Source: a virus. From it: 37,353 nt of DNA. The DNA is taken from the IMG/VR virus record IMGVR_UViG_3300047449_000027, positions 1 to 37,353 of that record. One strand, given 5' to 3'. Below the pieces are notes generated by a model. The model saw nothing but the letters and a program-made list of their open reading frames with translations. It ran no database searches and had not been told where the DNA came from. Each line of letters starts with the position of its first letter. The stretch's first letter is position 1. The translations under genes were made by a program, and so were the position numbers. Shown one piece after another: positions 26,546 through 32,526 of this stretch.

Positions 26546-28297
26546 CTACATTCCTACAACCGACATAAAGAACTCGAAGTCTGGCGCGACTTCCTCCTCC
26601 TCAAAGGTGAGCATTTCGCCAATAGCCATGATCGCTGATACAACTCCGTCGATCTTGTCTCCTGACTTTGACTTGTCTACTTTTATGTTTCCGCTAGGAT
26701 CTAGCTTTAGAAATACGTTACCCATCATCCAACGTAAAACCTCATCGCCACCGTGATGAAGCTTGCCTTCCAGTGCTAGTTTCTCGTAAAACTTTGAAGG
26801 AAATGACATAGAAGCATATCCCTGACCAAAAGGGTCGCAAGGGACACCGTCACCATCTAAGTCTCTAATCAAACTCAGGGAGTTCCATCGGTCATAAGCC
26901 ACGCCTTTTATGTTATACTTTTCTGAAAGGTTGTCTGGATCATACTGAACCTTCCCGTCCATTACATAGTGACCACTCAACATGCGTCTTATGACATTAT
27001 AGTCAGTGACATTGCCTTTTGTTACAAAAACATTATCGTAAGTCTCTATGTTGGCATATATATGAGCCTCGTCCTTCTCTAGCCTGCGTTGCACGGCTCT
27101 TTCTGGTAAGAAGTAGTAGTTGTGGATTTGTATTCCTTTATCGACGTCCCCAACCGCGACGGTGAAGGATGTGATGTCATCCGTGGCTGCCAAGTCAAGC
27201 CCCAGGTATGCGTCTACTTTTTCCGAAGACGTGTCTATAGGCATGAGTAAGTTGGACTCACACATCCACAAGTCGTCCTCAATCCATATATCCTGAGCTC
27301 CTACGAACAAATTGCAGTGTTTGACCATGAACTCCGTGATGGTCCTGCCGCCATACAGCTTGGCGTTGTTGCACTGTTTCTGTAGGTAGTCCATACTGAT
27401 AGAAGCTCCTAGTCCTGGGTTTGCTTTCTTCCAGGCTTCGGGATCGTCCCACTCGTCTCCGTCGTCTTTGTCTATCTCATAGCATAGAAAAAGCAGGTTG
27501 TCGTTTATTACGGAGCCGTCAAGTACCTTTTTACCACCTTTCACGAACTCGGTTGCCACTCCGTCCAGCACAAACCCGGCAGTCGAGATGGCCAGCATAA
27601 GGGGAGACTTACGAGATCCCATAGACGAAGCGAGTACCCGGTACAACTCTCCGTCCTTCATTGCGTGCATCTCGTCAACACACCCTATGTTTAAGCTTAA
27701 ACCGTCCAATGTGTTTGCGTCAGACGATAATGGCTTTATTATGCAGTCTTTTGGGCCATGGATCTCTTGCCTATTGGCCGTAAACCTCTTAGCAAGTGCG
27801 GGTGACTTTTTTACGCACCTCCTAATCTCATCGAACACCTCCTTGGCCTGATCTCTCTTTGTGGCCGCTGTAACAAACTGACCCGCTCCGTCGTCATCGA
27901 GAACGGACATAGCAAGTATTATAGCTGCGGCGAGCTGAGACTTGCCAGATTTACGAGCAACAAAGAAGTGTGCGGTAGTAAACCTACGTTTTCTATCGTC
28001 ATCCTTGTGAACCCAACCAAATAACTGGCCTATAAAGGCTACTTGCCAATCGGACAGTATGAAAGGTCTTCCAGACCATTCGCCGCGAGTGTGCAGACAA
28101 ACCGTCTCTATAAACGCAATATACCTAGAAGCAGTCTCCACGTCAAATACCCAGGGAAAATCATCGTCTCCAACTCTTTCTAGGTCATTTGTAAACCTTT
28201 CGTAAGCTTTTACCACGTATTTTCCCGCAACAACAGACCCGTCGAGTATTCCCTCGACGTAATCCCACATTCTATTAAGTCTTTGTGTGTTAGACAA
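26546..28297 (-). CDS. terL: terminase large subunit, 583 aa
   Basis: The ATPase half shows Walker A ARKSGKS (residues 114-120), Walker B CVDEMH with Asp208 and Glu209, and a coupling motif ISTAG near 238. The nuclease half has Asp368 in LGLDLAATDD, Asp468 in YDRW and Asp549 in KIDGV, the expected metal ligands. This is the HK97/P27-linked terminase class. It cuts and pumps the DNA into the prohead. It overlaps the small subunit by 8 bp. The class is often associated with cos-type packaging. Confidence 0.95.
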   Translation of the reverse strand: MSNTQRLNRMWDYVEGILDGSVVAGKYVVKAYERFTNDLERVGDDDFPWVFDVETASRYIAFIETVCLHTRGEWSGRPFILSDWQVAFIGQLFGWVHKDDDRKRRFTTAHFFVARKSGKSQLAAAIILAMSVLDDDGAGQFVTAATKRDQAKEVFDEIRRCVKKSPALAKRFTANRQEIHGPKDCIIKPLSSDANTLDGLSLNIGCVDEMHAMKDGELYRVLASSMGSRKSPLMLAISTAGFVLDGVATEFVKGGKKVLDGSVINDNLLFLCYEIDKDDGDEWDDPEAWKKANPGLGASISMDYLQKQCNNAKLYGGRTITEFMVKHCNLFVGAQDIWIEDDLWMCESNLLMPIDTSSEKVDAYLGLDLAATDDITSFTVAVGDVDKGIQIHNYYFLPERAVQRRLEKDEAHIYANIETYDNVFVTKGNVTDYNVIRRMLSGHYVMDGKVQYDPDNLSEKYNIKGVAYDRWNSLSLIRDLDGDGVPCDPFGQGYASMSFPSKFYEKLALEGKLHHGGDEVLRWMMGNVFLKLDPSGNIKVDKSKSGDKIDGVVSAIMAIGEMLTFEEEEVAPDFEFFMSVVGM

Positions 28298-28772
28298 GGT
28301 TATCTATTTCGTCACCTTCAGCACGCTTACTATTAGCCGAGGCTGCGTTTACAGCAGCGCCCATCATGCGAGCACGATCCATTGGCGACAACCCTAACTT
28401 TGCAGAAAGCTTTCCAACCTCTCCCTGAACTTTAGACAAGGCGGTCATTTTTCCGCTAACATTCGACGATCCGTTGTCATAAACCTGCACTATATCGTCT
28501 ATGGTCTGTATTTCTCTAGAAATCATCACGAACATAGACAGGTTCTTTGCAAGCATTGTTATTGTAACAACATCAACACTCTCTAGCAATCCAGTCTCGT
28601 CAAGGTAGTCCAACACCATGGTGAACATACGCTCTCCCTCATGGTCTAGATTCACGATCGGCTTCAGGTCCTGGTGCTTCTTGGCGTCAGACTTTAAGAT
28701 TTTCTTTACCTCATCCTTTGCGGGCGTCGTGGACTCCCTCATTTTCTGCAAAAGAGTGCTCTTGTTAGCCAT
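28290..28772 (-). CDS. terS: terminase small subunit, P27 family, 160 aa
   Basis: Helical throughout. The C-terminal KLSAKLGLSPMDRARM block is the signature of P27-type small terminases, and the body (residues about 40-110) holds the long helices of the oligomerisation part. It overlaps the large subunit by 8 bp and shares one base with the gene upstream. It binds the phage DNA at the packaging site and directs the large subunit. The C-terminal tail is acidic. Confidence 0.85.
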   Translation of the reverse strand: MANKSTLLQKMRESTTPAKDEVKKILKSDAKKHQDLKPIVNLDHEGERMFTMVLDYLDETGLLESVDVVTITMLAKNLSMFVMISREIQTIDDIVQVYDNGSSNVSGKMTALSKVQGEVGKLSAKLGLSPMDRARMMGAAVNAASANSKRAEGDEIDNLV

Positions 28773-29173
28773 TACGCTTCAATCGCTCTGATCAGAACGT
28801 TGCTTTCATAACCATCCTCGTCGTAATACTCTAGAAACAAATCCAGGTTCTTCAAATGGTAGGTGGTTGTAACACCATCCTCTACAAGGTCGTAAAGAGG
28901 GCTATTTTGTACCGCTAAAAAAATAGTGTCTGCCACATTAGCTGCTTCTGTGTAGCTGTTAGAGTAGCAGTAAACAGATATCTCAAACGTTCCGAAGTCC
29001 CTACTGTTCAGTTCGTTTGTGTCAAAGCTGTTTTGCTGAATGATAACTTCAGGATTTTGCTCTGCCTGGAACCTGGTGCCGATTGATGCCTTGATGTGCG
29101 AGGTCGCTGAACTTGCATCCAACGTGCTCCTTACCACTTCATACACCGATTTGTGAGCCTTTCTTAAACTCAT
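28772..29173 (-). CDS. tail terminator-like protein (DUF3168-like), 133 aa
   Basis: The pattern of an N-terminal helix (HKSVYEVVRSTLD), a central strand pair (RDFGTFEISVYCYSNSY), a helix (EAANVADTIFLAVQ) and a final strand fits the tail terminator fold (lambda gpU / SPP1 gp17; DUF3168). In most siphoviruses this gene lies beside the tail tube, so its position directly before the small terminase is unusual. The family call is based on pattern only. Confidence 0.55.
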   Translation of the reverse strand: MSLRKAHKSVYEVVRSTLDASSATSHIKASIGTRFQAEQNPEVIIQQNSFDTNELNSRDFGTFEISVYCYSNSYTEAANVADTIFLAVQNSPLYDLVEDGVTTTYHLKNLDLFLEYYDEDGYESNVLIRAIEA

Positions 29174-29176
29174 GCT

Positions 29177-29680
29177 TTAAAATTTTTTTATTCTAACCCG
29201 CTTCTTTTTGGCCATCTCCTCACATTGTTCTTTATACCATTCGTACATCTTCCTGAGTTCAGGCATGCCAAATTTCTTTAGTTGTTTGGCGCGGAGCATT
29301 ACTTCCGAAGATACGCCTGGCTGCTCCTTGTCCAGGGCCTGGCCAAATATCCATTGTTCGCCCTGGGAGTAGAGGTTGCAAGATATGCACTGGGTTCTAA
29401 TATTCCACTCATGATCCCATCTCGTATTCATGTACCTTCGACTAGCGAAGTGCCCTGCCTGTAGTTTAGACACGTGATCCTCCTTGCCACATGTGTAGCA
29501 ACGTGCGATACCGTCCTCGTCAGCCGAGCTCCAACGAACATACTTACTGCACCACTCGTCCACCTTCTTCTTCATCTGAGCGTGCGTGTACTTCTTCTCG
29601 GCTCTCGGCTTTCCTTTTGCTTTCTTCTTCAATAGTTTGCTGGATTTGGAGTCTGCGTGATTACTCTGCTTTCTCTTCAT
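29177..29680 (-). CDS. NinG-like recombination protein, 167 aa
   Basis: The N-terminal 45 residues are strongly basic. A zinc/HNH-like module follows: Cys61 and Cys64 (CYTCGK), AGHFASR with His77, Asn93 in WNIRTQ, then Cys98 and Cys101 (QCISCN). This order is that of lambda NinG (Rap), a branched-DNA endonuclease or recombination accessory protein. It is encoded in the packaging block and not with the replication genes. It may resolve branched DNA before packaging. Confidence 0.85.
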   Translation of the reverse strand: MKRKQSNHADSKSSKLLKKKAKGKPRAEKKYTHAQMKKKVDEWCSKYVRWSSADEDGIARCYTCGKEDHVSKLQAGHFASRRYMNTRWDHEWNIRTQCISCNLYSQGEQWIFGQALDKEQPGVSSEVMLRAKQLKKFGMPELRKMYEWYKEQCEEMAKKKRVRIKKF

Positions 29681-29883
29681 TAAACAAGACCTTCCTGTAT
29701 GATCATGTACACCACTCTCTCATCATCGGTCTCGACTGAGATGTCCATCTTTGAGTCGACACCTTCGATCACCTCGATGTGACACTCATACTCTTCAGCC
29801 ATGTCACAAAGGTAGCTCTTAAAACTATCCTTCTCAACCTCAGTCCAACCCATACTGTTTATCAGAACCTTCTTCATTTCCAT
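29680..29883 (-). CDS. hypothetical acidic protein, 67 aa
   Basis: Unrecognised. It is acidic, with a predicted helix (KDSFKSYLCDMAEEYE) and two strands (HIEVIEG, VVYMIIQEG). It overlaps the HNH gene upstream by 44 bp and shares one base with the ninG-like gene. Translation could start at Met1 or at Met3 (29877). Its place among nuclease genes suggests a partner, but no function can be assigned. Confidence 0.65.
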   Translation of the reverse strand: MEMKKVLINSMGWTEVEKDSFKSYLCDMAEEYECHIEVIEGVDSKMDISVETDDERVVYMIIQEGLV

Positions 29884-30283
29884 AAAGTTTCTTTCTCATG
29901 TATTTAACGCAACTGTCAAAGTCATCGAACCTAACACCGTTGGCTTCATAGGATGCTCTCCTGGCATTGCAACTCCTACAACTGCCCACAATGTTACTTT
30001 GGTCGTAGCCAGAAATGCCCTCTCCATCACATCTGTTCAGCGGAACAACATGATCAGCTTCGTTCGCTTCCGTCACCTTACCCAGATGTAGACACCATTG
30101 GCATATAGCGTCCCTATTGAGCACCGCTTCTCGCGTAGACCTCCATTGAGATGTCTTGTAAAACCCGTTGCTGGCCACACCCTCAAACGGACGCACAAGG
30201 TTTCCACCCTCAAGTTTCCTTCGATTCCTACCCTGCTTTTTCGCAAGCCATGGTTTGGGACGTGCCTTTCGTTTTAAGTCCAT
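29840..30283 (-). CDS. HNH endonuclease, 147 aa
   Basis: Residues 56-110 are the HNH module: Cys61 and Cys64 (CQWC), the ADHVVPL block with His78, Asn97 in SNIVGS and Cys102/Cys105 (CRSC). In HK97-like phages an HNH nuclease encoded beside the terminase is needed for DNA cutting during packaging (known for HK97 gp74). It is the first gene of the leftward block. A TACCTTTG promoter-like box lies only 4 bp upstream of its ATG. Confidence 0.9.
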   Translation of the reverse strand: MDLKRKARPKPWLAKKQGRNRRKLEGGNLVRPFEGVASNGFYKTSQWRSTREAVLNRDAICQWCLHLGKVTEANEADHVVPLNRCDGEGISGYDQSNIVGSCRSCNARRASYEANGVRFDDFDSCVKYMRKKLYGNEEGSDKQYGLD

Positions 30284-30287
30284 GAAT

Positions 30288-30324
30288 CAAAGGTAGGGTG
30301 ACGAGGGTGACTTTATTTTCAAAA
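30288..30324 (-). promoter_or_regulatory. candidate promoter of the leftward operon
   Basis: On the minus strand TACCTTTG (30295-30288) matches the Bacteroidota -7 box TAnnTTTG. A TTTTG (30324-30320) lies upstream with a 24-bp spacer, somewhat longer than the usual 19-21. The ATG of the HNH gene follows after only 4 bp, so the message would be nearly leaderless. Two TCACCC sites sit inside the spacer and could be operators. Confidence 0.35.
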
Positions 30325-30540
30325 CTTTTTCCTATTGCTAAAATCGGCTTAGATATACTTTTAATTATTTTATGTCACCTTCTCACCCTAAAGGGTTGTA
30401 ACCCCTGAGTTCATTGGCGCTACCCTGGGTGAGTTTTTGGGTGAGTTGTGTCTTTTTTGATCACCCTGAAGCCTCTATGTCACCCCCCCCGTACCTCTAA
30501 ATGGGTGACGAAATCCTGACGAAAGTGAGATTAGGGTGAC
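30296..30540. repeat. cluster of GGGTGA / TCACCC sites
   Basis: GGGTGA occurs on the plus strand at 30296, 30305, 30427, 30439, 30503 and 30534, and its complement TCACCC at 30383, 30461 and 30480; a near match (GTCACC) is at 30374. Ten sites in about 245 bp is far above chance for a 6-mer. Two of them overlap the candidate leftward promoter. This looks like a multi-site binding region for a regulator or for terminase. Confidence 0.75.
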
Positions 30541-30614
30541 TTTAACTCCCCCCTCCTCGTATTGAAACGCGTTTAAAGAAAGCCCGCCCGCCGACGGTCC
30601 CCGTTCACTGCCAT

Positions 30615-30632
30615 ATCGTGTCCAAAGTACAC
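30615..30632. repeat. 18-bp dyad, left copy
   Basis: ATCGTGTCCAAAGTACAC. The same element with TT in place of AA recurs at 30748-30765. Its GTGT and ACAC ends are complementary. It begins 24 bp before the first iteron. Confidence 0.7.
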
Positions 30633-30638
30633 CTACCC

Positions 30639-30738
30639 TTCGTCGACAATTATAGCGTGTTCGTCGATGATAATGTGTTGTTCGTCGATTCGTCGATGAT
30701 TATATGTCTTTCGTCGACGATTATAGGCTATTCATCGA
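30639..30738 (+). repeat. iteron array, TTCGTCGA with 21-bp period
   Basis: TTCGTCGA starts at 30639, 30660, 30681, 30689 and 30710, with a degenerate TTCATCGA at 30731. All spacings are 21 bp, apart from the 8-bp step at 30681-30689. Most copies continue as ATGATTATA or similar. A 21-bp period puts every core on the same face of the helix, as for origin iterons or stacked operators. The same cores recur in phase at 31401-31450 and inverted at 31326-31354. Confidence 0.85.
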
Positions 30739-30747
30739 AATCCCAAC

Positions 30748-30765
30748 ATCGTGTCCATTGTACAC
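30748..30765. repeat. 18-bp dyad, right copy
   Basis: ATCGTGTCCATTGTACAC, followed by G so that CGTGT and ACACG form a 5-bp inverted repeat. With the copy at 30615 it brackets the first iteron array. Confidence 0.7.
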
Positions 30766-30788
30766 GTTTCAATTTAGTGAATGCTGAA

Positions 30789-30805
30789 ATGTTAAAATAT
30801 GTTAA
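30789..30805 (+). repeat. 17-bp direct repeat ATGTTAAAATATGTTAA, copy 1
   Basis: Identical to 31062-31078. It is AT-rich and contains two TGTTAA halves 10 bp apart, about one helical turn. Confidence 0.7.
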
Positions 30806-31061
30806 CGCCGTCGAACGTGTTGCTTTTTTACGTATACGCGAGCACTGGTTTATATGTTGATAACTTTGTTAATAACTCTCGCAAAATAGGCTGGTTTTCG
30901 CTTGGAATTGCAAGGAATCCGACAGAGCCGTTTTTTAGCCGTTTTAAGCGACTTTGGGTGCATTGTGGGGGTGCACTACCTGTTTTGATTTTTTCGACGT
31001 TTTCGGTCTGAGCGTCGATGAACGTACAATTTTCTTCGATTAACGGATTTTTGGTGTTATA

Positions 31062-31078
31062 ATGTTAAAATATGTTAA
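31062..31078 (+). repeat. 17-bp direct repeat ATGTTAAAATATGTTAA, copy 2
   Basis: Identical to 30789-30805. It lies about 100 bp before the ATATATATATA tract near 31173. Confidence 0.7.
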
Positions 31079-31186
31079 AACGTACATATCATACGAAAAA
31101 TAGTTGCCTTTTTGTTTGGATTTGTCAACTTATTGTTTTATACGCGTGCGGGCGGGCGTCGCGCGTTCCTAGTATATATATATAGC

Positions 31187-31382
31187 TAATCCATTGATTA
31201 TCAGTGAGTTAGGCGGATATATTATATATCGCCCTCGTAACTTGCTGGTTATCAGTGCTTTAAAAAAAAGTTGAAATTTAGATTGATTCTAAATAAGGGC
31301 TAACTGCCTGTGAATCAGTGAGTTATCGACGAATCGCCTGATAATGTCGATGAACCATAACTGCCTGTGAATCAGTGAGTTA
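31187..31382. repeat. four 25-bp dyad repeats
   Basis: Copies at 31301-31325 and 31358-31382 are identical: TAACTGCCTGTGAATCAGTGAGTTA, which has the symmetry TAACT-N2-CTG-N5-CAG-N2-AGTTA. Degenerate copies lie at 31187-31211 and 31238-31262. Start-to-start distances are 51, 63 and 57 bp. The dyad form suggests binding by a dimeric protein or a hairpin if transcribed. Between the two perfect copies sit two inverted iteron cores exactly 21 bp apart (31326 and 31347). Confidence 0.8.
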
Positions 31383-31400
31383 CGTGATTTGTCTAAAATT

Positions 31401-31450
31401 TTCGTCGAAGATTATACTACATTCGTCGAGGTTTTTATGCTATTCGTCTA
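31401..31450 (+). repeat. second iteron cluster, 21-bp period
   Basis: TTCGTCGA at 31401 and 31422, and TTCGTCTA at 31443, each 21 bp apart. The first continues as AGATTATACTACA, close to the copies in the first array. It ends 16 bp before the candidate rightward promoter, so the binding protein could also act on transcription. Confidence 0.8.
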
Positions 31451-31465
31451 ATAGTTTGCATCAAA

Positions 31466-31498
31466 TTTGGAAAGAAAAGGCATTCGGTCGCATCTTTG
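31466..31498 (+). promoter_or_regulatory. candidate promoter of the rightward operon
   Basis: TTTG (31466-31469), a 21-bp spacer, then CATCTTTG (31491-31498), which matches seven of eight positions of the Bacteroidota TAnnTTTG box with the expected spacing. Transcription would start near 31503, just before the hairpin-rich leader. No better candidate was seen for this operon. Confidence 0.45.
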
Positions 31499-31518
31499 GG
31501 GTATCAATAACGACAGCG

Positions 31519-32007
31519 CCACCAGCCATGGTGGGACACCCCCTAACGAGGGGGGGAAGGCGAATTATATACTGACGACATCTCAATAGCCGATTGGCTC
31601 AATGGGAAAGGTATGCACTAGCGCGTACGGGACAGAAAAGTCTATGATGGGAATTCCGTGGAATTTCACTACTGGGCGAACTATGTCGTGTATAGGGTAA
31701 TTACTGGAACCGGAGAGACGACCACGGCGACTTTCGAACTATTGGGTGAGTTATGTCCGGTCGAGTCTCAGGAGACCACCGGATTCCTCCACAAATTTGT
31801 GAATGGCTTCCCTACAAGAGTTAGGTAGGGGATCGTGCGCCATGACATCGAGCGACAACACAACATTCACACTTAAGGTGGGCAGGGGATAAAATTAATG
31901 CATCGATGAGATGCCCTTACTATGACGGGAAACGTGAGCCATACGATGGCGCAGATACGAGCGAGACGTATCGTTTCCGCTAAAATCAACAAGGGTGAAT
32001 TACGCCC
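31519..32007 (+). ncRNA. candidate structured RNA leader of the rightward operon
   Basis: Hairpins read from the sequence: 31519-31534 (CCACCA/TGGTGG), 31539-31554 (CCCCCT/AGGGGG), 31588-31599, 31756-31783 (TCCGGT/ACCGGA enclosing GTCT/AGAC), 31790-31801, 31808-31832 (8 bp), 31900-31914 (GCATC/GATGC) and 31993-32007. A likely three-way junction spans 31928-31978: GGAAAC/GTTTCC closes GCCAT/ATGGC and GATACG/CGTATC. CCGTGG (31656) can also pair with CCACGG (31722). It does not look like tRNA, tmRNA, RNase P RNA or a riboswitch I know. It could also be structured DNA. Confidence 0.5.
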
Positions 32008-32026
32008 AAGAACCAAGAACCAAGAA
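32006..32026 (+). promoter_or_regulatory. triple CCAAGAA leader before the first rightward gene
   Basis: CCAAGAA occurs three times in tandem (32006, 32013, 32020), 15 bp before the ATG at 32042. Single copies of CCAAGAA precede the starts at 32152, 32363, 32527, 33161 and 913, and CCAAGACA precedes those at 80, 500 and 34228. It takes the place of a Shine-Dalgarno sequence. Confidence 0.65.
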
Positions 32027-32041
32027 ACAAAATCAAGAATC

Positions 32042-32152
32042 ATGCAAGACGTTTTAACATCCTTAATCCTGTTCTCAACCTTCGGCATCGTTGTCGCTCT
32101 TTGGGAATTAGTAGAATACGCAATCAAATCAATCTTCAAATCCAAGAAATAA
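32042..32152 (+). CDS. single-pass membrane peptide, 36 aa
   Basis: Begins MQDVLTSLILFSTFGIVVAL. Residues about 5-21 form one transmembrane helix, and the C-terminus ends in Lys residues (IFKSKK). The ATG at 32042 follows the CCAAGAA leader. The upstream ATG at 31922 is rejected because it would run through the hairpin region. It is the first gene of the rightward operon and is thus expressed first. Possible roles include superinfection exclusion or host takeover; neither is shown. Confidence 0.6.
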   Translation: MQDVLTSLILFSTFGIVVALWELVEYAIKSIFKSKK

Positions 32153-32349
32153 TGAAGTACAATTACAAGCCGGACGCTCAAATGCAAGAACTCAACAAGC
32201 GGCTCGCCACCTGTGGTGGATTCGAGCGAAGACTCATCGAAGCATTCTTCGAGGCAGACGGAAGCAACGCCGAACGACTCGAAAAAGCCTTCAAAGGTAC
32301 ATGGTACGACCTAACCAAAGATGACAACGGACAAGACCTCAAAGCATAA
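32152..32349 (+). CDS. hypothetical protein, 65 aa
   Basis: The ATG overlaps the previous stop (TAATG) and is preceded by CCAAGAA (32142). The product is helical and charged (ELNKRLATCGGFERRLIEAFFEAD). It is unrecognised, with no membrane segment. An upstream ATG at 32101 would overlap the membrane peptide gene and is less likely. Confidence 0.65.
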   Translation: MKYNYKPDAQMQELNKRLATCGGFERRLIEAFFEADGSNAERLEKAFKGTWYDLTKDDNGQDLKA

Positions 32350-32362
32350 CACCCAAGAACTC

Positions 32363-32521
32363 ATGAACAAATACCCAAACGGATACCTACCAAAGGTTGT
32401 ATATCATTGGAAGAAAGGAAACAACGAACGTGCAAAATCGTTCCTAGACTCTCACGTCGAAAGGTACGGACTATTGACAAAGGAAGACCTTGACTATATA
32501 AACCAAGAACTCAAAAAATAG
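32363..32521 (+). CDS. hypothetical basic protein, 52 aa
   Basis: The ATG at 32363 lies just after CCCAAGAACTC. The protein (MNKYPNGYLPKVVYHWKKG...) has basic and helical parts and ends QELKK. It is unrecognised. An upstream ATG at 32321 would overlap the preceding gene by 29 bp and add 14 residues, so it is disfavoured. Confidence 0.65.
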   Translation: MNKYPNGYLPKVVYHWKKGNNERAKSFLDSHVERYGLLTKEDLDYINQELKK

Positions 32522-32526
32522 AACTC

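Larger units (their letters stand above)
30284..32041. other. 1.76-kb divergent control region and probable replication origin
   Basis: No credible gene is present. From left to right it holds ten GGGTGA-type sites, an iteron array with flanking dyads, a duplicated ATGTTAAAATATGTTAA, AT-rich tracts such as 31171-31186 and 31219-31229, four 25-bp dyads, a second iteron cluster, a candidate rightward promoter, and about 490 bp of hairpins. Iterons beside AT-rich DNA in the only large gap, between divergent operons, are typical of a theta-type origin plus control region. A cos or pac site may also be here, next to HNH and terS. These functions are inferred. Confidence 0.6.

Noticed and set aside
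30615-30765. Flanking dyads as an integrase attachment site
   Set aside because: No integrase, excisionase or repressor was found in the genome, and both copies are within the phage.
30618-31011. Two open frames of 80 and 70 codons in the iteron region
   Set aside because: They are built from iterons and AT-rich spacers, overlap each other, and have repetitive, implausible protein sequences.
31187-31382. Short CRISPR-like array (25-bp repeats, 26-38-bp gaps)
   Set aside because: Two of the four repeats are badly degenerate, gap lengths vary, the gaps contain other repeat families of the same region, and no cas gene is present. Dyad symmetry fits protein binding sites better.
31375-31575. 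66-codon frame over the second iteron cluster and first hairpins
   Set aside because: It crosses the repeats, the promoter candidate and two GC-rich hairpins and has no leader motif.
31582-31640. Weak tRNA-like segment (GATTGGCTCAATGGG)
   Set aside because: The D-arm look-alike lacks the pairing partner, and no anticodon arm, T arm or acceptor stem can be formed.
31922-32041. Upstream start for the first rightward gene
   Set aside because: It would translate the three-way junction and the CCAAGAA leader repeats. The ATG at 32042 leaves both outside the gene.
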